From NCBI GenBank assembly GCA_020049415.1, contig JAIFKV010000035.1:1-32786 (forward strand): DNA of 32,786 nt. The letters are read 5' to 3'. The stretch is from Betaproteobacteria bacterium. Its GTDB lineage: Bacteria > Pseudomonadota > Gammaproteobacteria > Burkholderiales > Thiobacillaceae. Below, in pieces: positions 7,354 through 14,976 of this stretch. The translations under genes and the position numbers were made by a program. Below the pieces are notes generated by a model. It did not search any database, was not told the DNA's origin, and worked only from the letters and a program-made list of their open reading frames with translations. Each line of letters opens with the position of its first letter. Position 1 is the first letter of the stretch.

Positions 7354-10300
7354 ATGCGTTTCTATCAAGCGCTGATCCGCAATCACCCGCTGGCCAACAT
7401 CACCTTTGTCGTGGTGCTGCTGATGGGCGTCATGGCGTATCTGAACATGCCGCGCGAACAAGACCCGGAAATCAACTTCAACTGGCTGGTGGTCACCTCG
7501 GTGCTGCCCGGCGCGGCCGCCGAAGACGTGGAAAAGAAGGTGACGCAGCCACTGGAAGAGGCGGTGGCCAAAATCGGCGATATCCGTTTCATTTCCAGTA
7601 CCAGCCGCGAGAGCGTATCAACTGTGCTGGTGCGCTTCCGCGATATTCCAGCGGCGGTATTCGACAAGCGCGTCACCGATCTGCGCCGCGAAGTTCAAGC
7701 CACCGCCAGCCGTGAACTGCCGGCGGAGGTAAATGATCCGCTGGTGCAGGAGATCACCACCAATAACGGTTTTCCCAGCGCCATGCTGCTGCTGCGCGGG
7801 CCGGCCAACGACGAGGCGCTGCGCGACGCCGCGCACCGAATCAAGGTCGATCTGGAACGCATGAACGGCGTCGACAACGTCTTCGCCACCGGCCTCTCCG
7901 ATCCGGAACTACGCGTCAGCTTCGACCCGCAAGCCGTCGCCGCGCGCGGATTCACCGCCGCCGATGTCGCCGACTCAGTAGCGCACTGGTTCCAGGACAC
8001 ACCGGCCGGACGCGCCCGCGTCGGCGACGATGAATGGCTGCTGCGCGTGTTCGGCCAGGAAGTCACGCCCGATCATCTCGCCCGCCTGAGCGTCTTTTCG
8101 GTGGCCAACCCGGCGCGTCAATTGCCGTTGGAAGACGTAGCCAGCCTGAGCCGCGCGCGTGAAAAACCCGCCACGCTGGTGTCCAGTCAGGGCCGCCCTG
8201 GCGTGCTGCTGGCGGTCACCAAGAAAAGCCGAGTCAACACGCTGGAACTGCTGGCGCGGGTGAACACCTATCTCGCCACGCAAAACCAGGCTTTGCGCGG
8301 CTCCGGCCTGGAGCTCTCGCTGCTCGACGACCAGACCGTGCCGACGCGGCAATCCATCAACATCATGCAGAACAACGCGCTGACCGGGCTGGTGCTGGTA
8401 TTCCTGATTTCCTGGCTGTTTCTCGGCAGCCGCATGGCCGGGCTGGTCAGCCTCGGCATTCCGTTTTCGCTCGCCGGCACCTTCTGGCTGCTCTCCAGCA
8501 TGGGCTTCACTTTGAACATGACCGTGCTGCTCGGCGTCATCATCGCACTCGGCATGCTGGTGGATGACGCCGTGGTGATCCTGGAAGACATCTACTACCG
8601 GATGACGCGCGGCATGGCGGTGATGCAAGCCGCGACCGAGGCCATCACCAGCGTCGGCCTGCCGGTGCTGGCTTCGGTGCTGACCACGATGGCCGCCTTC
8701 CTGCCGTTGATCCTGCTGCCCGGCATCGTCGGCAAATTCATGATGGTGGTGCCGCTGGTGGTGACGCTGGCGCTGTTCATCAGCCTGATCGAAGCGTTCT
8801 GGATGCTGCCGGCGCATGTACTGGCGCTGAAGCCGGACTTCGCCCGCCCAACTCCTCTGCATGGCTGGCGCACTCGCTTCACGCGGGGGGTGCGGGTCAA
8901 ATATGCGCGCCTGCTGCTGTTCTCGCTGCGCCACGCCTGGGCGACCCTGCTGTTGCTGTTTGCCGCATTCGCGCTGGCCATTTATGCGCTGGCGGGTGGT
9001 TGGATCAAGCAGCAATTCTTCGCCGCCGACCCCATCCGCATCTTCTATGTCAGCATCGACATGCCGCCCAGCACCGCTATCGACGTCACCCTGGCGCGTA
9101 CGCAAATCCTGGAACGCGCAGTCACTTCCCGCCTGCAAGCCGGCGAACTGCGCGCCGCCGCCAGCTACGCCGGGCTTAAATTCACCGAAACCGAGCCTTT
9201 CTACGGCGATGCCTATGGTCAGGTTGCGGTCTCCCTGCTGCCGAGAGAAGGCGACATGCGCACCTCCGACCAGATCGTCGAAGCCATGCGCGCCGATGTA
9301 GAGAAGCTGCAACTCGGCGGCGCGATCAGCTTCATCATCATTTCCGGCGGGCCGCCATCGGAAAAACCGATCAAGGTGCGCCTGCGCGGCAACGATTACG
9401 ACCAGTTACGCACGGCCACCGATGCGCTGAAGAAGGTGATCGTCGGCATTCCTGGCAACCGCGACGTGGTCGATGACGACCTGCCCGGCCGCCGCGAATA
9501 TGTGCTGCGCGTGAACGCCGACGCAGTGCGCGCCGCCGGCCTCGACCCGGCGTTGGTGGCGCGTCTGGTGCGCTTGCACAGCGAAGGCGACATCGTTGCG
9601 CTGGCGCGCGACGCCGGTGAAAAGATCGAGGTTCGCGTGCGCGGCCCGGAACGCAGTTTCGACGACATTCGCGCCGCACTCGACGATGCGGTGGCGTTAC
9701 CCGGCGGCGGCGTCACGACGCTGGCCAACCTGGTCAGCGCCGAGGCGCGCACCGCCAAGGGCGTCATCAAACGCTATGACCTGCGCCGCGCGATCACCCT
9801 CTCAGCCGATCTGGACAAGACGCAAACCGACACGCTGGCCGCCAACAAGCAAGTCGAAGCGGGCTGGAACATGCTGGCGCCGCGTTTCCCCGGCATCGCC
9901 ATCGACTATTCCGGCGAACTTGACGACATCCAGGAAAGCCTCGACGCCATGCTTGGCCTGTTCCTGCTCGGTCTCGGTTTGATCTACCTGATCCTGGCGG
10001 CGCAGTTCCGCAGCTATTGGCAACCGCTGATGATCTTGGCAACGGTCCCGATGGCGTTCACCGGCGTCGCTTTCGGCCTCTTCGTTTCCGACAACCCGCT
10101 GTCGCTGTACAGCCTGTACGGCGTCATCGCGCTGACCGGCATCGCGGTCAACTCCGCCATCGTATTGATCGACGCCGCCAACCAGCGCCGGCGTGAAGGG
10201 ATGGGCGTGCTGCACGCGGCGGTGTATGCCGCGCGCCGCCGCGTCGTGCCGATTCTGATCACCACCAGCACCACCATCGGCGGCCTGCTCTCGCTGGCCA

Positions 10301-10440
10301 TCGGCCTGGGTGGCAAATCACTGATCTGGGGTCCGGTCGCCTCCGCCATCGTCTGGGGCCTGACGGTTTCCACCGCACTGACCTTGTTCGTCGTGCCGCT
10401 GCTGTATCGGCTGTTCATGCGGCGGGACAGAGTGGCTTAG
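7354..10440 (+). CDS. RND-family efflux transporter permease (AcrB/HAE1-like)
   Basis: A 1028-aa inner-membrane proton-driven pump with the usual two-fold layout of 12 transmembrane segments and two large periplasmic loops. The N-terminus ALIRNHPLANITFVVVLLMG is TM1. The first loop carries EDVEKKVTQPLEEAVAKIG, typical of RND porter domains. The TM4 region has ALGMLVDDAVVILEDIYYR with the paired aspartates used for proton relay. The second half repeats the pattern, with ALTGIAVNSAIVLIDAANQR near TM10. Length fits the family. No outer-membrane factor gene follows, so the channel must be encoded elsewhere. GGGCGGGG lies shortly before the ATG. The last codons (LFMRRDRVA) are partly duplicated just downstream around a REP-like element. 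Confidence 0.95.
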   Translation: MRFYQALIRNHPLANITFVVVLLMGVMAYLNMPREQDPEINFNWLVVTSVLPGAAAEDVEKKVTQPLEEAVAKIGDIRFISSTSRESVSTVLVRFRDIPAAVFDKRVTDLRREVQATASRELPAEVNDPLVQEITTNNGFPSAMLLLRGPANDEALRDAAHRIKVDLERMNGVDNVFATGLSDPELRVSFDPQAVAARGFTAADVADSVAHWFQDTPAGRARVGDDEWLLRVFGQEVTPDHLARLSVFSVANPARQLPLEDVASLSRAREKPATLVSSQGRPGVLLAVTKKSRVNTLELLARVNTYLATQNQALRGSGLELSLLDDQTVPTRQSINIMQNNALTGLVLVFLISWLFLGSRMAGLVSLGIPFSLAGTFWLLSSMGFTLNMTVLLGVIIALGMLVDDAVVILEDIYYRMTRGMAVMQAATEAITSVGLPVLASVLTTMAAFLPLILLPGIVGKFMMVVPLVVTLALFISLIEAFWMLPAHVLALKPDFARPTPLHGWRTRFTRGVRVKYARLLLFSLRHAWATLLLLFAAFALAIYALAGGWIKQQFFAADPIRIFYVSIDMPPSTAIDVTLARTQILERAVTSRLQAGELRAAASYAGLKFTETEPFYGDAYGQVAVSLLPREGDMRTSDQIVEAMRADVEKLQLGGAISFIIISGGPPSEKPIKVRLRGNDYDQLRTATDALKKVIVGIPGNRDVVDDDLPGRREYVLRVNADAVRAAGLDPALVARLVRLHSEGDIVALARDAGEKIEVRVRGPERSFDDIRAALDDAVALPGGGVTTLANLVSAEARTAKGVIKRYDLRRAITLSADLDKTQTDTLAANKQVEAGWNMLAPRFPGIAIDYSGELDDIQESLDAMLGLFLLGLGLIYLILAAQFRSYWQPLMILATVPMAFTGVAFGLFVSDNPLSLYSLYGVIALTGIAVNSAIVLIDAANQRRREGMGVLHAAVYAARRRVVPILITTSTTIGGLLSLAIGLGGKSLIWGPVASAIVWGLTVSTALTLFVVPLLYRLFMRRDRVA

Positions 10441-10504
10441 CCCCGTAGGATGGGCCAAGCAAAGCGGGCCCATCAACGCGCAACAACTGTTCATGCGGCG
10501 GGAC
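10411..10504. repeat. 18-bp direct repeat flanking a REP-like hairpin
   Basis: CTGTTCATGCGGCGGGAC occurs at 10411-10428, inside the last codons of the RND gene, and again without a mismatch at 10487-10504. The 58 bp between them hold the RND stop codon and a hairpin with 8-bp arms GATGGGCC (10449-10456) and GGCCCATC (10467-10474). Confidence 0.9.
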
Positions 10505-10517
10505 GGCCTGCCCAAAA

Positions 10518-10608
10518 TGTAGGGCGGAAAAGCCGCCAGGCGCCTGCCGCCGAATGAGCGACCCACCTTCCGGCGGAAGGCGCGATAAAGCTGCTTTTCC
10601 GCCCTACA
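10518..10608. repeat. REP-like inverted repeat with 16-nt perfect ends
   Basis: Arms TGTAGGGCGGAAAAGC (10518-10533) and GCTTTTCCGCCCTACA (10593-10608) are perfect reverse complements. The interior contains CTGCCGCC and CCTTCCGGCGGAAGG, which can form additional stems. The right half matches the element at 901-936 at 34 of 36 bases in inverse orientation. It fills the gap between the RND gene and the glycerate kinase and might act as a transcript end. Confidence 0.88.
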
Positions 10609-10644
10609 ATTCTTCGTCTTTCGCTGCTTTCGGCCAGGTCCACC

Positions 10645-11937
10645 GTGCCCACCATCCAATCTCCGCGTGACCTTTTGATTGGCAGTTTCCATGCCGCCGT
10701 CGCCGCCGTGCAGGCGGATGCGCTGTTGCCGCCACATCTGACGGCGCTGTTTTCGGGTCGATTGCCAGAACACTTGCTGGTGGTGGGCGCTGGCAAGGCA
10801 GCGGCGGCGATGGCCGCTTGCGTCGAGCAACATCTTCCGGATGCCGATCTTTCCGGTCTGGTCATCACGCGTCATGGCCACGGCATGCCTACCCGGCGCA
10901 TCGAAGTCGTCGAAGCGGGGCATCCATTGCCGGATGCGGCTGGCCTGGCGGCGGCGCAACGTCTGTTCGACCGGGTGCGCACGGCCAAGCCGGAAGACCA
11001 GGTGCTGGCACTGATTTCCGGGGGCGGTTCAAGTTTGCTCAGCCTGCCGGTGGCAGGCGTTTCTCTACCTGATCTGCAAGCGGTGATACATGCGTTATTG
11101 AATAGCGGCGCGCCCATCGCCGAAATCAATACGCTGCGTAAGCATCTTTCTCGCACGCTGGGCGGTCGTTTGGCCGCCAGCTGTGCCGCGCCGGTGACCG
11201 CGTTGCTGATTTCCGATGTCACCGGCGACGACCCGGCGGTAATCGCTTCCGGTCCGTTTGCGCCGGATGCGTCCACCTACGCCGATGCGTTGGCGATTCT
11301 GACGCGCCGGCGGCTTGCCGCGCCAGACGCCGTGCTTCGGCATCTGGCGGCCGGCGCGGCGGGCGCGGTCGAGGAAACAGCGAAACCCGGTGCGGCGTGT
11401 TTTGCTCGGATCGAACATCGGATACTTGCCAACGGCCGCACCGCGCTGCTGGCGGCGGCAGATTTTTTTCACTCGCGTGGCATTCGGCCGGTGATTCTGG
11501 GCGATACCTTCAGCGGTGAGGCACGTGAAGTGGCGCAGGCATTTGCCGCGCTGACGCGTGAAATTCGCCAGTTCAACAATCCTTGGTCTGCGCCAGTGGT
11601 GTTGCTTTCGGGTGGCGAAACCAGCGTCCACGTTGCCGGCAAAGGTCGCGGCGGCCGCAACGCGGAATTCCTGCTGGCGCTGGGACTGGCGCTGAAAGGC
11701 ATGGTGGATGTCCATGCGCTGGCGGCAGATACCGATGGCATCGACGGCACGGAAGACAATGCCGGCGCGATGATCGATCCGGACAGCCTGGCGCGCGCGG
11801 CCTCGCTCGGCATTGATGCCGATGCCTGCCTTGCCGCCAATGATGCTTACAGCTTCTTTGCCAGCCTCGACGATTTGTTGATCACCGGCCCGACGCGCAC
11901 CAACGTCAACGATTTCCGCGCCATTCTGCTGCGCTAA
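10645..11937 (+). CDS. Glycerate 2-kinase (MOFRL family)
   Basis: A 430-aa cytosolic enzyme phosphorylating D-glycerate to 2-phosphoglycerate (class II glycerate kinase, GckA/TtuD type). Family features in order: LVVGAGKAAAAMA near residue 45, the VEAGHPLPDAAGLAAA segment near 90, LALISGGGSSLLSLP near 130, the INTLRKHLSRTLGGRLA segment near 155, LLISDVTGDDPAVIASGPF near 190, and the C-terminal MOFRL domain with LLSGGETSVHV, GRGGRNAEFLLAL and AADTDGIDGTEDNAGA. Length is normal. The start is a GTG at 10645 with only a weak ribosome site; no in-frame ATG fits better. It feeds glycerate from glyoxylate or tartronate metabolism into lower glycolysis. Confidence 0.93.
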   Translation: MPTIQSPRDLLIGSFHAAVAAVQADALLPPHLTALFSGRLPEHLLVVGAGKAAAAMAACVEQHLPDADLSGLVITRHGHGMPTRRIEVVEAGHPLPDAAGLAAAQRLFDRVRTAKPEDQVLALISGGGSSLLSLPVAGVSLPDLQAVIHALLNSGAPIAEINTLRKHLSRTLGGRLAASCAAPVTALLISDVTGDDPAVIASGPFAPDASTYADALAILTRRRLAAPDAVLRHLAAGAAGAVEETAKPGAACFARIEHRILANGRTALLAAADFFHSRGIRPVILGDTFSGEAREVAQAFAALTREIRQFNNPWSAPVVLLSGGETSVHVAGKGRGGRNAEFLLALGLALKGMVDVHALAADTDGIDGTEDNAGAMIDPDSLARAASLGIDADACLAANDAYSFFASLDDLLITGPTRTNVNDFRAILLR

Positions 11938-11938
11938 C

Positions 11939-11970
11939 TTGACCGGGCTGGAAGAGGGCGTAGTTATAAT
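11939..11970 (+). promoter_or_regulatory. Possible sigma-70 promoter for panD
   Basis: A perfect TATAAT lies at 11965-11970 and TTGACC at 11939-11944, 30 bp before the panD start. The 20-bp spacing is longer than the preferred 17, so the -35 assignment is weak while the -10 is good. Confidence 0.45.
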
Positions 11971-11999
11971 CGACGCCAATTTGTCAAAACGTCATGGCC

Positions 12000-12380
12000 A
12001 TGCAACGCACCCTGCTCAAATCAAAATTACACCGTGTCCGCGTCTCCGCCTCGGAGCTTGAATATGAAGGCTCCTGCGCGATCGATGAGCTCTTGCTGGA
12101 TGCCGCGGATATTCGTGAATACGAAAAAATCGAAATCTACAACGTCAACAATGGCGAGCGTTTCTCTACCTATGCCATTCGCGGCCAGAAAGGCTCCGGC
12201 ATGATTTCCGTCAACGGGGCGGCGGCGCGCAAAGCGGCGGTGGGCGATATTCTGATCATCGCGACTTACTCGAATTACAACGAGATCGAACTGACCAACT
12301 TCGAGCCGAAGCTGGTCTACGTCGATGAGAAAAACCGCATCAAGCGCATCGGCGCGCAGATTCCGGCACAAGCGGCATAA
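12000..12380 (+). CDS. panD: Aspartate 1-decarboxylase
   Basis: A 126-aa proenzyme converting L-aspartate to beta-alanine for pantothenate and coenzyme A synthesis. The pyruvoyl cofactor forms by self-cleavage at Gly24-Ser25 in the motif YEGSCAID, seen here at exactly that position when translation starts at the ATG at 12000 ([13 protein letters not shown]). An in-frame ATG two codons earlier (11994) is possible. Other conserved parts are [35 protein letters not shown] and the IATYSNYNE segment. Length is normal. No other pantothenate genes are next to it. Confidence 0.96.
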   Translation: MQRTLLKSKLHRVRVSASELEYEGSCAIDELLLDAADIREYEKIEIYNVNNGERFSTYAIRGQKGSGMISVNGAAARKAAVGDILIIATYSNYNEIELTNFEPKLVYVDEKNRIKRIGAQIPAQAA

Positions 12381-12754
12381 CCCCCCAGTACCCCCCAGTA
12401 CCGATTTTCCGAAGATGACCGCGTCGTGGGAACGTGCTGGCGCGCAATGCAACGGTGGCTATCGCGGGCCAGCCCATTCCTGATGCTCAACGCCGCCGCA
12501 AACCACAAAGCTGAAAACCTTTCCGCTGGCGGGGCATTGCACTTCAAGTGGCAAAGGATGCGGAAATAGCCGATGTCCGTTTTTTAAGGGTACTAGCAAG
12601 ATGCAGTGCCTGGCGTTCGAGGTTTTAACTCCACAAGCGAGGAACAACGTCGCAATACGCGCGTCAGTGTATTCATGAATGGGATATTGGTTGTTTCTGC
12701 ATCCCTGAACAAACCGCAGCATGCGCAGGCTCGAATCGTCTTAGGGAAACACAG
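12381..12754. other. Intergenic stretch (374 bp) without a recognised gene
   Basis: It opens with a tandem 10-bp repeat CCCCCCAGTA at 12381-12400 directly after the panD stop. The rest shows short unsupported open frames only. AGGGA lies upstream of the next ATG as a likely ribosome site. No tRNA, terminator or clear promoter was found. Confidence 0.5.
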
Positions 12755-13471
12755 ATGACGCTGATCAATCCGTTCGTGTTCAACCCTAGCGCAGTCATCA
12801 ACACCGGCCGCTCAACCACGCAAAGAGCGGCCTCTGTTCGCGACTACACCAAGCTGTTCCAGCTCAACGCTGAGCAGCAAAAAAAGCTGAGAGAACAAAG
12901 CGAAAGCGAAAAGCAATTACGTGAAGCGGCGCGCGGCGGTGTCGGGCAAGGTCAAGCCGAGTCGTTGAAGCGGCAAATGTTGTATGAACGACTCAAACTC
13001 CTGCTGCAACAGGTCGCACTCATGGATAAGCAGTCTGCCAAAGCGGCCATGGCAGAGGTCAAACGCATTGCCGGCGAATTGCGGCAGATGTCGGCCCAGG
13101 CAACTTCCACCGCCAGTTCGTCAGCCGATACCGAAGCCAGCAACACCGGGACTCAAAGCGCAGCCACCACTGCAGCACCCCAGACACCAACAATCCCGCT
13201 TCCCGGCGTAAACAGCATGCAGGCTTTCACCAGTGGGCAAGAAACAAACAAGGACATCAACGCGCCCGGACCAGCACCAACCAAGGTAGAAAATACGGGC
13301 AAAGCGCTGGCTGGCGACGAAATGGAGGAACTCAAACAAATGCTGAAGCGCATCCTCCGCGCGCTGAAAAAACGCATGACAGACGCGCCTGACAATCAGG
13401 CGGGTGCAACGCCCCCTCGGCGTGAACCCGGGTCCGCTTCGACAGGCACATTCGTCGACATCAAGGTGTAA
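12755..13471 (+). CDS. Hypothetical protein with coiled-coil N-half and low-complexity linker
   Basis: A 238-aa protein I do not recognise. Residues 1-35 begin MTLINPFVFNPSAVINTGRS. Residues 37-115 are rich in Gln, Lys, Glu and Ala in a heptad-like pattern (LNAEQQKKLREQSESEKQLR, then LLLQQVALMDKQSAKAAMAE), which suggests a helical coiled coil. Residues 115-180 form a Ser/Thr/Ala-rich linker, a basic helix follows (MEELKQMLKRILRALKKRM), and the chain ends FVDIKV. It has no signal peptide, membrane segment or cysteine. The composition recalls flagellar or surface-associated structural proteins, but that is only an impression. AGGGA precedes the ATG. Its 3' end overlaps the convergent ampD 3' end by 11 bp. 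Confidence 0.7.
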   Translation: MTLINPFVFNPSAVINTGRSTTQRAASVRDYTKLFQLNAEQQKKLREQSESEKQLREAARGGVGQGQAESLKRQMLYERLKLLLQQVALMDKQSAKAAMAEVKRIAGELRQMSAQATSTASSSADTEASNTGTQSAATTAAPQTPTIPLPGVNSMQAFTSGQETNKDINAPGPAPTKVENTGKALAGDEMEELKQMLKRILRALKKRMTDAPDNQAGATPPRREPGSASTGTFVDIKV

Positions 13472-14009
13472 AGGGCCAACGCACCCGCTTCCAATCGAAG
13501 CACGGCCCCGGATCGGTCTTGCGCCCAGGCGCTATATCCGAATGTCCGGCGACATCGAGCAAGGTCGGATAAGCCGCACGCAACGCGTGTATCAATTCAT
13601 TCAGCCGAACGTATTGCGCATCGGCAAACAGTTGCTCATCGCTGCCTTCCAGCTCCACTCCGATCGAAAAATCATTGCATCGCTCGCGGCCGCACCAGCT
13701 TGAAATTCCGGCATGCCAGGCGCGCTGCCCGCACGCCACAAACTGGATCAATTCGCCGTCGCGACGAATGTAGAAATGCGCCGAGACGCGCAAGCTTGCA
13801 ATCGTTGCGTAATAAGGATGGTCGGCCGGTTGAAGTCGGTTGGTGAACAACTGCTCGACGCCCGGGCCGCCAAACTCACCTGGCGGCAGGCTGATGTTGT
13901 GTATCACCAGCAAGGTGATTTCGGCCGCCAAAGGACGTGCATCGAAATTCGGCGAGTCGATCCGTCGGGCGGCGGCATACCAGCCAGCGGCATCGATTTC
14001 ATTCGTCAT
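13461..14009 (-). CDS. ampD: 1,6-anhydro-N-acetylmuramyl-L-alanine amidase AmpD
   Basis: A 182-aa cytosolic zinc amidase that cleaves the peptide from anhydro-muropeptides during cell-wall recycling and so influences AmpR-controlled beta-lactamase where present. Expected zinc ligands are visible as His37 (LLVIHNISLPPGEFGG), His156 (VAGHSDIAPGRKTDPGP) and Asp166, with the catalytic Glu119 (GVELEG) and Lys164. There is no signal peptide, which separates it from the periplasmic AmiD type. Its start overlaps the stop of the upstream thioredoxin-fold gene by four bases (ATGA), so the two are probably coupled. Confidence 0.94.
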   Translation of the reverse strand: MTNEIDAAGWYAAARRIDSPNFDARPLAAEITLLVIHNISLPPGEFGGPGVEQLFTNRLQPADHPYYATIASLRVSAHFYIRRDGELIQFVACGQRAWHAGISSWCGRERCNDFSIGVELEGSDEQLFADAQYVRLNELIHALRAAYPTLLDVAGHSDIAPGRKTDPGPCFDWKRVRWPFTP

Positions 14010-14335
14010 GGCTCTTCCTCGGCAGACTGCCGCAAGGCGTGATCGATGGCGCTTCGCAGCGCGGCGGGGGTGACTTCACAATTCAGGCGTGCATGATAAT
14101 GCCCGTCGAGATAGAGAAAAAGCGTCGGCAAATGAAAAACGTCAAACGCGCGCGCCAGCGCTGAAGCGACCTGGACATCAACTTTGAACAACACCGCATC
14201 GACCGGCGCGCTCGCCGGCAGACGTTGCTCGACTACCCGGCAAGTGCCACATTCCGGGCTGCTGTACAACACCAACGCCAGCCCTCGGGTTTGCCCCAGG
14301 TAACGGTAATAGGTCGATTCATCGAGCGGTTGCAT
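14006..14335 (-). CDS. Thioredoxin-fold protein with CGTC active site
   Basis: A 109-aa thioredoxin-like protein. The redox pair is Cys29-Gly-Thr-Cys32 in LVLYSSPECGTCRVVEQRL, and the cis-proline loop reads VFHLPTLFLYLDGHYHARL. This active-site dipeptide (GT) differs from the GP of classical thioredoxin, and the usual Trp before the first Cys is replaced by the SPE context. No signal peptide or membrane anchor is seen, so it should be cytosolic. Its role may be a reductant or a redox sensor for an unknown partner. It is coupled to ampD by a four-base overlap and is transcribed away from the PAS/MCP genes. Confidence 0.85.
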   Translation of the reverse strand: MQPLDESTYYRYLGQTRGLALVLYSSPECGTCRVVEQRLPASAPVDAVLFKVDVQVASALARAFDVFHLPTLFLYLDGHYHARLNCEVTPAALRSAIDHALRQSAEEEP

Positions 14336-14381
14336 GAGCTGATTTTGCGTGGCTGAATTTTGCGTGAATAGTCAGTCGAGC

Positions 14382-14408
14382 TTAATTTTTTCGTAATATC
14401 TCCGATAT
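14382..14408 (+). promoter_or_regulatory. Sigma-28 (FliA)-like promoter for the PAS/MCP pair
   Basis: TTAATTTT (14382-14389), an 11-nt spacer, and TCCGATAT (14401-14408) match the FliA consensus TAAAGTTT-N11-GCCGATAA at 12 of 16 positions with exact spacing. It lies about 50 bp upstream of a chemotaxis receptor gene, where such a promoter is expected. Confidence 0.6.
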
Positions 14409-14457
14409 TGCCCAATCCGAAAATATTCCTTATTAATCGTCGAACGGAGACAAAATC

Positions 14458-14976
14458 ATGAAACACCCCGTCACGCCAACCAGCGTGGAACGGCAAATGC
14501 GCGAGGACGATTTCATCTCCTCCAAAACCGACCTGAAAGGACGCATTACCTACGGCAACCGTATCTTCATCGAATTCTCCGGCTATACAGAAAAAGAATT
14601 GCTCGGCGCTCAACACAACATTATTCGGCACCCGGATATGCCTCGCGCCGTTTTCAAATTGCTCTGGGACAACATTCAGGCTAAGCAAGAGTGCAATGCC
14701 TATGTGAAGAACATGTCGAAGGATGGCGGTTTTTATTGGGTGTTCGCCAATGTCACCCCCAACTATGATCGCGAAGGAAACATCATTGGTTACTTCTCGG
14801 TTCGTCGCAAACCGAAGGCGTCCGCCATCAAAACAGTAACCGATGTTTACCGAGCCATGCTGGACGCGGAACGCCGCGCCGGGGCGAAAGATGCCATGGT
14901 CGCATCGACGCGAGTTTTGACCGACCTACTGACCGAAAAAGGCATGAGCTATGACGAACTTGTCCTTGCAATCTAG
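14458..14976 (+). CDS. Aer-type PAS sensor protein (putative FAD-binding)
   Basis: A 172-aa soluble protein with one PAS domain (about 15-125) of the aerotaxis type. The stretch reading [20 protein letters not shown] contains the Arg-His-x-Asp arrangement that in E. coli Aer contributes to FAD binding, and [20 protein letters not shown] forms the later strands. After the PAS a short helix ends the protein, with no HAMP, membrane or signalling domain. The ribosome site is CGGAGA before ATG 14458. The next gene, a chemoreceptor without its own sensor domain, starts 26 bp before this stop in another frame. The two together look like an Aer receptor divided into two proteins, as with CetB and CetA of Campylobacter. 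Confidence 0.9.
   Translation: MKHPVTPTSVERQMREDDFISSKTDLKGRITYGNRIFIEFSGYTEKELLGAQHNIIRHPDMPRAVFKLLWDNIQAKQECNAYVKNMSKDGGFYWVFANVTPNYDREGNIIGYFSVRRKPKASAIKTVTDVYRAMLDAERRAGAKDAMVASTRVLTDLLTEKGMSYDELVLAI

Noticed and set aside
7975..9312. Minus-strand open frame of 445 codons opposite the RND permease
   Set aside because: The product is a His/Gln/Arg-rich shadow of a GC-rich coding strand; the plus-strand RND protein is unambiguous.
12520..12555. Possible sigma-54 promoter (TGGC...TTGC) upstream of the 238-aa gene
   Set aside because: The distance between the GG and GC elements is one base shorter than required, and the gene start is about 220 bp away.
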